From Rhizobiales bacterium GAS188 (GTDB lineage Bacteria; Pseudomonadota; Alphaproteobacteria; Rhizobiales; Beijerinckiaceae): a stretch of 64,000 bases of DNA. Of this stretch, positions 9,063 through 17,105 are shown piece after piece. A program made the translations under genes and the position numbers. Position 1 is the first letter of the stretch. Every line of letters starts with the position of its first letter. Location of the stretch: contig FNSS01000001.1 in the NCBI GenBank assembly GCA_900104855.1, forward strand, positions 4,402,001-4,466,000, written 5' to 3'. Under the pieces are notes generated by a model, which did not search any database, was not told the origin of the DNA, and saw only the letters and a list, made by a program, of their open reading frames with translations.

Positions 9063-9656
9063 TCATGGCCGGACACCCGATGACGCTGCCGTGATCGCCG
9101 CTTCCTGGAAGCTTGGCATCGCAAGCGTGACCGTCACGCTCAGCGAGGGACGCAGCTTGTTGCCGAGCGAGGTCCAGAATTCGGAGACATTCTTGAGCGC
9201 ATCGGGATGCAGGACGAGCATCTGCGGCAGAGGGAGGCGGCCGGCGAGGCTGCCTTGAAGGAACTGCGTCGGAATCGTGCGGTATTTCGTCAGCACTTGC
9301 AGCGCTTCGCTCAAGAGCCGCTGCTCCTGCAGCGCCAATTCCGGCCCGCCTACGGGCCATGCGGTAACGAGATAAGTGCACGCCAGCGGCAAGGCTGGCT
9401 GTGTCACGGTCGAATTCGAAGTGCTCGCAGTGCCTGAAGTGCTTGGCGTGCCTGAAGTGCTTGGCGCGCTTGCGGCCTGGCTGCCGCGCATTTCGAGGTT
9501 TTCGCGCAGGTCGTAGAGGAAAAGGTCGATGGTGGTCTGGGTCGGATTGAAGGTATCGGCCGGGCGATCGAAGACGATATGGGCTCCGGCCAATTCCGGC
9601 GGCAGCCCGGGCTGGGTCAGGATCGCCCGCAACGTCTCGCTAAGGTCGTGGATCAT
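9063..9656 (-). CDS. Pvc16/DUF4255 family eCIS protein
   Basis: 197-aa member of the DUF4255 (Pvc16 N-terminal) family. In Afp/PVC-type systems the homologue caps the end of the tube and sheath. Conserved features are the helical start (LSETLRAIL), FDRPADTF, TTIDLFLYDLREN, the segment PLACTYLVTAW, and the C-terminal strand LSVTVTLAMP. A Thr/Ser/Pro-rich loop (residues about 60-80) is coded by two 18-bp direct repeats at 9430-9465. It lies 74 bases after the AAA ATPase gene, the usual Pvc15-Pvc16 order. A second terminator-like protein is encoded at the other end of the operon (34825-35796), so division of labour is unclear. Confidence 0.85.
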   Translation of the reverse strand: MIHDLSETLRAILTQPGLPPELAGAHIVFDRPADTFNPTQTTIDLFLYDLRENLEMRGSQAASAPSTSGTPSTSGTASTSNSTVTQPALPLACTYLVTAWPVGGPELALQEQRLLSEALQVLTKYRTIPTQFLQGSLAGRLPLPQMLVLHPDALKNVSEFWTSLGNKLRPSLSVTVTLAMPSFQEAAITAASSGVRP

Positions 9657-9730
9657 CGTTCCGCTACTCGCAATTCCAGATCGTACCTTGTCCTTTCACC
9701 CTCACCGGCGGTGGGGCTCCTTGGTCCGTC

Positions 9731-12028
9731 TCACTCCTGCGATGGGCCTCGCGGCTTGGAGTCCCATATTCGTCCGAGCTTCTGGTGCTCGCGCCGTGCG
9801 GCGCGGATGAGGTCCTCCATCCTGATCTTGCCGCCCTGGGCGGCGGCGTAGAATGCTGCCGTCAAGGCGATATTCTTGATATTGCCGCCCGCAAGCTTCA
9901 CCTCTTGCGCCAAGATGGCGAAGTTCACATCCTCGGCCAGTGGTGCCTCGGGCGGGAATGTGACCTCCCAGATGCACCGACGGTATTCCTCGTCGGGAAA
10001 CGGAAATTCCACGATCGACTGGAGGCGGCGAAGAAAGGCGTCATCCAGGTTTTGCCGCAGATTTGTCGCCAGGATCGCGATGCCTTCGTATTCTTCCATT
10101 TTCTGGAGCAGATAGCCAATCTCGATATTGGCGTAGCGGTCGTGGGAATCCTTCACTTCCGAGCGCTTGCCGAACAGTGCGTCCGCCTCGTCGAAGAAGA
10201 GAATCGCATTGGTGCGCTCGGCAGCGGTAAAGATGCGATCCAGGTTCTTCGACGTTTCGCCGATATATTTGCTGACGACCTGCGACAGATCGATCTTGTA
10301 AAGGTCGAGCTCGAGCTCGCCGGCAATGATTTCGGCCGCCATGGTCTTGCCGGTGCCGGGCGGACCGACGAACAGCGTGCCGAGGCCTTTGCCGATCGAG
10401 AGCTTGCGATCGAATCCCCAATCTTCGTAGACCAGCTGGCGAAGCCTTGCCTGGTCGCAGATTTCGCGCAGCTGAGCCGTCTGATCCTGAGGCACGACGA
10501 TATCGCGCCAAGTTTGCTTGGGCTTTATCCGGCGCACGAGCCGCGCCAGCTCGTGGCCGGATTGGGCGCGCGCCGCCGCAAACAATTCGGAGAGGGCCGG
10601 CTTGGCAGCGGCAAGGTTGAGAGCAGCGAGGTTGGGCGCGGTCAGACCAGCTTCGCCCATGGGAGTTGTCGCTGCGCGCCACAGCGCCTGGCTTCGGGCG
10701 GATGCCACCGCCTGCGCAATCTGCTCGGCCGTCAGGCGGAAGCGACCGGCGAGGCCATCGAATTCCTGATCCGTCAAATCCTTGCCGGACTCCGACAGGC
10801 TCGCCTGCCAGCTTTTGCGCCTTGCCGCGAAATCGAGCCTGCCAAAGGCGATGCTGATCAGGTCCGAAGGGTCATCCCTGGCCGGAACCCAGGGATGGCG
10901 GCCCGAGAGCACGGTGATCCCGCCATATTGCCCAGCAGCGCCGAGCGGGCTGAGCGCGCCGAGCAGGGATCCGAACGATGCGGCACGCTCCTCGCCTCGG
11001 AGCGGATCGACGCCATCGAGATAAAGGATGGCATTCTTCAGCCAGGCCTCGCGACGCAGCACCTTCATGCTTGCGTCGAGCTCAGCCGCAGCTTCGCCCG
11101 TCCGGCCAAGATCGGCGCGGAGCAGGCCCAACCCGAGCTCCGCCGCCAAGGCGTGTGCGGCCTCGAATTTCCCGGCCCCGGGTGGGCCGTGGAAATGGAG
11201 CGTCAGCGGGCGATGCGACTGGCGAGCGTGCTCCACCAGGGCTCGGAGCCCTCGCCTCAGCTCGGGATTGACCTGGCCCTGGCCGAGACTCGAGCCAGCG
11301 AGACTCGAGCCAGCGAGACTTGGACCGGCGAGACTTGGACCGGCGAGATCCGAACCAGGGTCGACGAAGCGGCAGAACGAAGCCAGGCGAGCGTCGAGGC
11401 CGCCATGGCCGAGCAAAGCGCCGATGATTTGCGGATCAAGCTTCAGGTAATGCGCGAGCAACGGCGGGTGCGCCTGGTTCGGATCCGGAAGGAGGTGCAA
11501 GACGGCGTGACGGATAAGCGGCGCGTCGGGCGCGAAATGCGCAAGACGTGCCATTTTTTCTTCCGCCGAGGAGGTGCGCAGGCTGAGCGCCAAATCGACG
11601 GTCGCCCGGCGTCGGGTCACGTCATCTTGAAGGTATCCGTAGAGGCGCTCATAGCGCAGGTCGAGTTCCGGCGCCAAGGCAATCACCACCACGTCGAGAT
11701 CGAAGGGAGAAAGGCCAAACCAGCTCTGCAAGAGGCTCAGTCCCGAGGGCGGCGCTACGGGACCGACCAGGGGAGCGCCGGCTTCGCCCGGGGCGAGATT
11801 GAACGGCGGCGCGCATGGAGTGCGGACGAGGAGCTGCGCTGCTTCCTCCGGGCCGACATACATGCCCCGCAGCGCCGCCGCGCCTACCCCTCCTTTGGCA
11901 TGTGCGGCGCCGGCCAGCTGGTCGAGTAAAGCGTCCAGGCGCCGCAGCGACGCGATCAGGTCCGGAAGGCCCGGCGGCGCATCGGTGATCCGCAAGCTTT
12001 CAATCAGGGTCTTGCCACGATCACTCAT
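9731..12028 (-). CDS. eCIS AAA+ ATPase (Pvc15-like)
   Basis: 765-aa protein with two AAA+ modules, like Pvc15/Afp15 ATPases that help assemble or load the particle. The N-terminal module has a degenerate Walker A (HGPPGAGKFE, about residue 280) and is probably inactive. The C-terminal module is intact: Walker A VGPPGTGKT (Lys about 561), Walker B ILFFDEADALFG (about 611), and sensor segment LATNLRQNLDDAFLRRL. Between them is a low-complexity loop coded by 15-bp tandem repeats (11285-11359). The ATG at 12028 overlaps the stop of the upstream gene, so translation is coupled; an ATG at 12061 is less likely. Pvc16 follows. Confidence 0.9.
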   Translation of the reverse strand: MSDRGKTLIESLRITDAPPGLPDLIASLRRLDALLDQLAGAAHAKGGVGAAALRGMYVGPEEAAQLLVRTPCAPPFNLAPGEAGAPLVGPVAPPSGLSLLQSWFGLSPFDLDVVVIALAPELDLRYERLYGYLQDDVTRRRATVDLALSLRTSSAEEKMARLAHFAPDAPLIRHAVLHLLPDPNQAHPPLLAHYLKLDPQIIGALLGHGGLDARLASFCRFVDPGSDLAGPSLAGPSLAGSSLAGSSLGQGQVNPELRRGLRALVEHARQSHRPLTLHFHGPPGAGKFEAAHALAAELGLGLLRADLGRTGEAAAELDASMKVLRREAWLKNAILYLDGVDPLRGEERAASFGSLLGALSPLGAAGQYGGITVLSGRHPWVPARDDPSDLISIAFGRLDFAARRKSWQASLSESGKDLTDQEFDGLAGRFRLTAEQIAQAVASARSQALWRAATTPMGEAGLTAPNLAALNLAAAKPALSELFAAARAQSGHELARLVRRIKPKQTWRDIVVPQDQTAQLREICDQARLRQLVYEDWGFDRKLSIGKGLGTLFVGPPGTGKTMAAEIIAGELELDLYKIDLSQVVSKYIGETSKNLDRIFTAAERTNAILFFDEADALFGKRSEVKDSHDRYANIEIGYLLQKMEEYEGIAILATNLRQNLDDAFLRRLQSIVEFPFPDEEYRRCIWEVTFPPEAPLAEDVNFAILAQEVKLAGGNIKNIALTAAFYAAAQGGKIRMEDLIRAARREHQKLGRIWDSKPRGPSQE
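11285..11359. repeat. Five 15-bp tandem repeats inside the AAA ATPase gene
   Basis: Units begin at 11285, 11300, 11315, 11330 and 11345 with the pattern GAGACTCGAGCCAGC or GAGACTTGGACCGGC; the fifth is diverged. Being multiples of three, they add five-residue units (LAGSS/LAGPS) to a loop between the two AAA modules, so copy number can change without breaking the frame. Confidence 0.85.
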
Positions 12029-15000
12029 TCCAGCCACCCGTTTGAGCTTCGGCAAGAGCAAGCTTGGCGCGTTCGATCAGCGTGGAGGCGAGCGCCGGTG
12101 TCGCCGCCACCGTTCCGGCAAACGCCGCAACGATGCGCGCAGGCGCGGCTGCGGCGAGGTCGCGAACCGTGCGGATGCCGGCGACGACAAGGCGCCCGGC
12201 TCGCGCCGCGCCGATGCCCTGGATCGAGGTCAAAGGCATATCGGGAACGACAGGCATGGTTGCAGGAATACCTGGCCGCGATGGCCCGACCGCGCCGCCG
12301 GGCGGGAGAGCCGGGGAGGGAACAGCCGAGCCACCCGTTTGAGGTTCGGCAAGAGCCAGCTTGGCGCGCTCGATCAGCGTGGAGGCGAGCGCGGGCGTCG
12401 CCGCCACCGTTCCGGTAAACGCCGCAATGATGCGCGCAGGCGTGGCCGTGGCGAGGTCGCGAACCGTCCGGATGCCGGCGGCCACAAGGCGCTCGGCTCG
12501 TGCCGCGCCGATGCCTTGGATCGAGGTCAAGGGCACCTCAAGAACGACAGGAACGACAGGAACGACAACAGGCACCACCGCGCCGGTCAGGGGCGCCGGG
12601 ACGGGAACAGGTGCCGCTCCAACTGCTTCTGCGGACGCCTCGCAGGGGCAAGGCGGGCATGCCGGATCGCCCGGCCTGCGGTCGGGCGGCGTCGGCGCGC
12701 TGAGACCGCCTTTGGGCGGCAGCGGCGGCGCGGCCGGCGCCCAGTCATAGACGATCTGCGCGCGCGACACGTGAAGCTCACCGCTCGACTGGGCGATGAA
12801 GGTGCAGGGAACTGCGACTGCCGGTTGGGGGAGAAGCTGCAAACGCTCCGCAACGAGGGCTGAGGCTGCCGGTAGGACGATGCGCAGCTGCGCGGCCGTG
12901 CTCGATGGCGGAGCCGTCAGCCGAGCCGATCGGCTCGAGAAGCCGATGGGGTCGACCGCGATCCGCGACGGCGTGCCGATGGCGGCGCCGCTCGCGTTTT
13001 GGTAGGAAAGCTCGAGATCAGGGCTGGCATTTGCGGCGCCGGCAATCGCACTTCCGCTGAAGTCGAGCAAATAGGTGGTATTTACATTCAATGTGACGTT
13101 CTGCACGAGCGCCGCAGTGGCGATGCCTGTATTGCGATAGGTGGTCGCGCTCGCAGTCTTGGTGATGACGATGAGGGATGGCGCTGCCGGATCGGGCCGC
13201 CATGCATCGTCCTGCAGGACCGAGTCGCTCATCTTCAACGAGGTCGCTCGCAGGAGGCAGATGCCGTCGGCAACACGGACGCGGATCTCGGCCTGGGCGC
13301 TTGCCGGCGGTGGCGTCAGGCGCTTTTGCTGACGCACGAAGAGGGTGGAATTGGGCAACGCCAAGCTGTCGCCACGCAGAAGCGTGCCGCTCGAATCCAG
13401 CCAAAAAACCTCGGCGACGGCCTCGATTGTCTGCATCGGCGTGCGAAGCGGATGGGTCACCAATGTCTCGACCGCAAGATCATAGGAGCAGCCCGGCGCG
13501 ACTGCAACGACTTGCGAGAGCGAGCCAGCCGAGAGAAAGGCCTCGAGGCGCGGCGGGTCGTCGGATGTTTCCACGGACACGACCGATCCCGCCGTCAGCG
13601 TCCAGGCGGTGGGCTGCCGCGCGCCGATTGCGGCCGCTGCGATGATCGCTTCCACAGTCGCCGATACGCCGACCGCGACGAGCCGGTCGCCCGCGGGGGC
13701 AAGTGCGAACGGCGTCATGGCGGCATAGAGACGGTCACCTTGCGGCTTGACCGCAAGGGCGATCTGCCTGCCCGAGAACGACCCCAGGGCGATCGCCGGC
13801 GTCGGTCCGATACGGCCGCGACTGTCGAATGTGAGAAGGGAAAGATCGGTCGGGTTGCCGGGGGGCGCGGCGACGACATAGACGCTATTGCCGTTCGCTG
13901 GGGCGATAACGGCGCGCGCCAGGAGCAGCTGCGGCAAGGAGGCAGCCCAACCTGGCCCGCCGGTCGCCGCATCAAAGGATGCGAGGCGTCCATTCGCGCC
14001 GTCGATTGCGACGATCATCGTGCCGTCGGGCGTGAGCGTGAGGTCCGGTGCTTCGATGGGTATCCGATGGCTTGTGGTGCCCGTCGTGAGATCGAGAGCA
14101 AAGATCGCGGCGCCTGTCGCATCCCTGCCCGCGACATATGCGCTCCGACCGTCTCGAGTGAGCGCGAGGGCCCGCCCGTCGACGAGCCCGGCAAGGGCGA
14201 TGCGGGACGTGTTCGTCGTGAGGTCCACTGCAACGAGTGCCTGGCTTCCCAAGACATAGAGCATGCGGCCGACCGAATCGCAGGCGAGCGCAACCGCATC
14301 GCCGAAGGAGACCCCGTTCAACGCGGAAAGCTGTTGGCCGAGCGCGAAGGTCGTCGCATCGACCGGGAAGACGCTGCTGCTACCCGCCACATACAAGGTC
14401 GCGCCGTCGGCCGAGAAGGTCAGGGCCTGCGGGGCAGCCATATGGAGGCCGTGGCTTGCGACGACCGCGTCGCGGAAGGTATCGACGACTTGGAGGGTCG
14501 TCGCAGACAAGCTGATCGGCAAAACCCGGCCGAACGCGGTTCCGACCGTCGTCCATTGCGAGAAGTCCGGGTTCTGCAACAGATCCATCGGTTGGCAGGG
14601 TGCGGGAGTGGACTGTTCCACATAGGACTGCACGGCGCTCGCAATTTCAGGACGGTCTATGACCGCGTCTACCTTGCCGAGCGCGTCATAGGCAGAGAGC
14701 GAGACCCGCTGCTGCTGCGCGCCTGTGCCGGCTGCGAAGTCGATCGGCATATGAAACCGATCGGGGACCGTCCGCAGCCGCAGGAGCAGCGGCGAGGCAA
14801 GGCCCGTCAGGCGCCATGAGAAGCCCGCATCGGTCGAGCGCTGCACGAGGCGGGCGGGATCCGGCGCGCTGTCGACGCCCAGGGACGCCGCGCCGTCGAG
14901 CGCCTGTATGATCACCCAGTAGCGCTGCTTGCTGGTCAGGCGGGCGGCGGGCGCGATCGGCACGCTCGTCCAGCGCCGCTGCGCGCTTGCGTTGCCGGCG

Positions 15001-16097
15001 AGATCGAAGGGCACGGCCTTCGCCAGCAGCGACGTCACGCTGGGTTTTCCGTCGGAATCGGCCCGCAGGTCGAGCGCGAGGCGCGCGGCCGGGCCATCGG
15101 CGGCAACGAAGAGATCGACGGCCGAAACGTTGATGTCCGAAGTCGGAGCGATCGGTTGGGCCAAAGTCTCCGTCGCCGAGCAATGCGCGGTTGCCGATTC
15201 ATTGGTCGCGCCCGTTGGTCCATAGGCAACACGCGCGGCGTCGAACGCACCGCGGATCTGCAGCGAAGTTTGTGGCGAGCGGACCGCGGCGCCTGCGGGA
15301 AGCATGGCCTGCAGCGCCTTCGGATCGGTCGTCGACAGGCTCGCATAGTCATATGGCAGGACGACTTCCCGAAGCCCGGGCGCGATGAGCGGAGCCGAGC
15401 CGAGATATTCGACGTCGAATGTCACGGCGATCCGGCCGAGCCTGTCCGAATGAACGACCAGCGGGATAGCGTAGAAGCCGTTCACCACCGTTGCGTCGGC
15501 GAGCGCGCGCTGCACGGCGCTGGTGATGTCCGGTGTCGTGGTGGCGACGGCGAGCTCGCCGGTCTTCGACCAGAACGGCGACAATTTGCCGAAGCGAAGC
15601 GTGAGATTCGACGGCATCGAGGCGAGATCGATCGTCGTCGTCGACAAGTCGTCGGTCGAGGATGCGTGTTGACCGAGGCGCAGGCGCAACGCAGTTATGC
15701 CCGGCAGTGACCCGCCGATCAGGCCGTAGTTCGACCCAGGGGCAGCCGGGATCGTGCCGTCGGCACCCACGGCGAGATAGACCCCGCCGCCGATATCGAC
15801 GGCGAGCGTCGATTGGGCGGTGATCGTCAGCCCGGCGAATCCGATCGCGGTGCGCCGAGCGCGGAAATCGATCTCGACGAAGCCGGCGCCGGCATGCCTG
15901 ATCGTCGCGCCATAGCGCGGGCCGCCTGCCGAGAAGCGCAAAGTCTCGACATAGTCCTTACCTCCCGGCGGCGACCTCGGCTCGATCGTGAGCGTAGCCC
16001 TCGTGACCACTGCATTTTCGGGTAGGCTCCGCCAGACAATCGTCCGCTCGCCTTCGAACGAGTCACTGCCGCCATCGTAATGGTCGCGAAGCCGCAC
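12021..16097 (-). CDS. Giant eCIS protein: beta-rich N-terminus, beta-propeller, two HhH domains
   Basis: 1358 aa, not a family I can name. Residues 1-540 are beta-rich with no recognised fold. About 545-790 look like a YVTN/YncE-type beta-propeller (repeats such as ALTFSADGATLYVAGS, ALALTRDGRSAYVAGR and LTLTPDGTMIVAID). About 800-1100 are further beta-sandwich-like segments. A Pro/Cys-rich stretch (ACPPCPCE, about 1147) leads to two near-identical helix-hairpin-helix units (LTSIQGIGAARA, about 1188-1256 and 1287-1355), a motif normally used for DNA or protein contacts. The start is GTG, with AGGGGG 7 bases before it and 10 bases after the preceding stop. It sits where receptor-binding or baseplate-periphery genes lie in other eCIS loci; that role is inference. 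Confidence 0.7.
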   Translation of the reverse strand: MRLRDHYDGGSDSFEGERTIVWRSLPENAVVTRATLTIEPRSPPGGKDYVETLRFSAGGPRYGATIRHAGAGFVEIDFRARRTAIGFAGLTITAQSTLAVDIGGGVYLAVGADGTIPAAPGSNYGLIGGSLPGITALRLRLGQHASSTDDLSTTTIDLASMPSNLTLRFGKLSPFWSKTGELAVATTTPDITSAVQRALADATVVNGFYAIPLVVHSDRLGRIAVTFDVEYLGSAPLIAPGLREVVLPYDYASLSTTDPKALQAMLPAGAAVRSPQTSLQIRGAFDAARVAYGPTGATNESATAHCSATETLAQPIAPTSDINVSAVDLFVAADGPAARLALDLRADSDGKPSVTSLLAKAVPFDLAGNASAQRRWTSVPIAPAARLTSKQRYWVIIQALDGAASLGVDSAPDPARLVQRSTDAGFSWRLTGLASPLLLRLRTVPDRFHMPIDFAAGTGAQQQRVSLSAYDALGKVDAVIDRPEIASAVQSYVEQSTPAPCQPMDLLQNPDFSQWTTVGTAFGRVLPISLSATTLQVVDTFRDAVVASHGLHMAAPQALTFSADGATLYVAGSSSVFPVDATTFALGQQLSALNGVSFGDAVALACDSVGRMLYVLGSQALVAVDLTTNTSRIALAGLVDGRALALTRDGRSAYVAGRDATGAAIFALDLTTGTTSHRIPIEAPDLTLTPDGTMIVAIDGANGRLASFDAATGGPGWAASLPQLLLARAVIAPANGNSVYVVAAPPGNPTDLSLLTFDSRGRIGPTPAIALGSFSGRQIALAVKPQGDRLYAAMTPFALAPAGDRLVAVGVSATVEAIIAAAAIGARQPTAWTLTAGSVVSVETSDDPPRLEAFLSAGSLSQVVAVAPGCSYDLAVETLVTHPLRTPMQTIEAVAEVFWLDSSGTLLRGDSLALPNSTLFVRQQKRLTPPPASAQAEIRVRVADGICLLRATSLKMSDSVLQDDAWRPDPAAPSLIVITKTASATTYRNTGIATAALVQNVTLNVNTTYLLDFSGSAIAGAANASPDLELSYQNASGAAIGTPSRIAVDPIGFSSRSARLTAPPSSTAAQLRIVLPAASALVAERLQLLPQPAVAVPCTFIAQSSGELHVSRAQIVYDWAPAAPPLPPKGGLSAPTPPDRRPGDPACPPCPCEASAEAVGAAPVPVPAPLTGAVVPVVVPVVPVVLEVPLTSIQGIGAARAERLVAAGIRTVRDLATATPARIIAAFTGTVAATPALASTLIERAKLALAEPQTGGSAVPSPALPPGGAVGPSRPGIPATMPVVPDMPLTSIQGIGAARAGRLVVAGIRTVRDLAAAAPARIVAAFAGTVAATPALASTLIERAKLALAEAQTGGWNE
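12032..12534. repeat. 206-bp direct repeat coding two HhH units
   Basis: Two copies (12032-12237 and 12329-12534), 297 bp apart, nearly identical at DNA level. They code the duplicated C-terminal helix-hairpin-helix domains of the giant protein and indicate a recent in-frame duplication of 99 codons. Confidence 0.9.
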
Positions 16098-16107
16098 CCG
16101 AAGCCCC

Positions 16108-17088
16108 CTAGACCTTGAGCAGCAACATCACCGGCAAACGATCCTTGTAGCCCTCCGGCAGCGGCACGATGGGCGTTTTCTCTGTGGGGGCTGGACCAAG
16201 TGAAGCGGGGTAGATCGGCGGCTCGAGCAAACGCAGCGCGACGGTATCGAGATCGAGCTGTGAGACGCGGACATTCGTCGGCTCGGCCGTGGCGCCCGCA
16301 TCCGGATCGGGCGCCGGAGACGTCGTCCCCAGAGGGAAGTTGATCGTCTTCTGCGGCTTGATCTTGAGGTAGATGTCGTCGAAGTCGCCATGCTTCGTCA
16401 GTTCACCGACCGTCCGCTTCTCGCCGCAACATTTCTCGAACCACGGCGAATGACAGTATGAATCGGGATCGAACTCGTCGTTCGGCGACTTGAACATCGC
16501 ACGCCAGAAATCGACCTCGAGATCATCGAGCGTCGTATTGTCGTCATAGTCGAGCAGCTTCTGTTCCTTGAAATAATCGATCAAGGTCTTCCACAATATC
16601 CGGAACTTCGGATCCGTCTCGATGTCGATCGCGTCCGTGTGCGGGGGGATGCGCAGGCGCCGCTCATCCGCGTGGTAGAGGTAGAACAGCACCCATTCGG
16701 CGACCGCGTCCTCGGGCTTTTCGCCTTTCGCGCAGACCACCTCGAAATAGTCGAGCTGGTAGAGGTCGGTGACGGGATAAGCCTTCAGATTGTGCGGGAT
16801 GATCTTGTCGGCATGAAGCCTGAGGTTGCAGAATACGCGCATGTATCCGGTCCTTTTCGGAAGCTGGGCGAAGACTTGATCGAGAATGGCTTGGGTCAGG
16901 TCCGCCAGGTTCTTGCCGTCGAGCGTATCGGCATTGGTTGCGTGAGCGACGTCCTTGACGTTCGCGATCGACGTGGCGATCTGTGTGGCGATGTCCTGGC
17001 GAACATCGACCTGCATTGCGTTCCAGTCCTCGGCGGTAATCAGGTCGCCGGCGCTGTGGGGAATATAGGGTGCTGGCGTGTCGACCAT
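16108..17088 (-). CDS. Unrecognised eCIS operon protein
   Basis: 326 aa, no family recognised. The N-terminus (HSAGDLITAEDWNAMQVDVRQDI) is followed by a short helical stretch and NADTLDGKNLADL, which resembles the base of trimeric tail-fibre or collar proteins. The middle (about 85-230) is acidic and aromatic with several Cys and His residues (CHSPWFEKCCGEKR), which could bind metal or form disulphides. The C-terminus is beta-rich. The ATG at 17088 is preferred, with GAGGAGG 9 bases upstream; the frame is open further but has no good start. It lies between the gpI-like giant and the beta-propeller protein, so it may be a baseplate attachment or small fibre subunit. That role is inference. Confidence 0.65.
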   Translation of the reverse strand: MVDTPAPYIPHSAGDLITAEDWNAMQVDVRQDIATQIATSIANVKDVAHATNADTLDGKNLADLTQAILDQVFAQLPKRTGYMRVFCNLRLHADKIIPHNLKAYPVTDLYQLDYFEVVCAKGEKPEDAVAEWVLFYLYHADERRLRIPPHTDAIDIETDPKFRILWKTLIDYFKEQKLLDYDDNTTLDDLEVDFWRAMFKSPNDEFDPDSYCHSPWFEKCCGEKRTVGELTKHGDFDDIYLKIKPQKTINFPLGTTSPAPDPDAGATAEPTNVRVSQLDLDTVALRLLEPPIYPASLGPAPTEKTPIVPLPEGYKDRLPVMLLLKV

Positions 17089-17105
17089 GCTCGGGTTCCT
17101 CCTCG

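Noticed and set aside
9785-11929. 714-aa open frame on the plus strand
   Set aside because: It lies antisense to the AAA ATPase, which has clear motifs; no domain on the plus strand.
12999-14819. 606-aa open frame on the plus strand
   Set aside because: Antisense to the beta-propeller giant; Arg-rich and without a recognisable domain.
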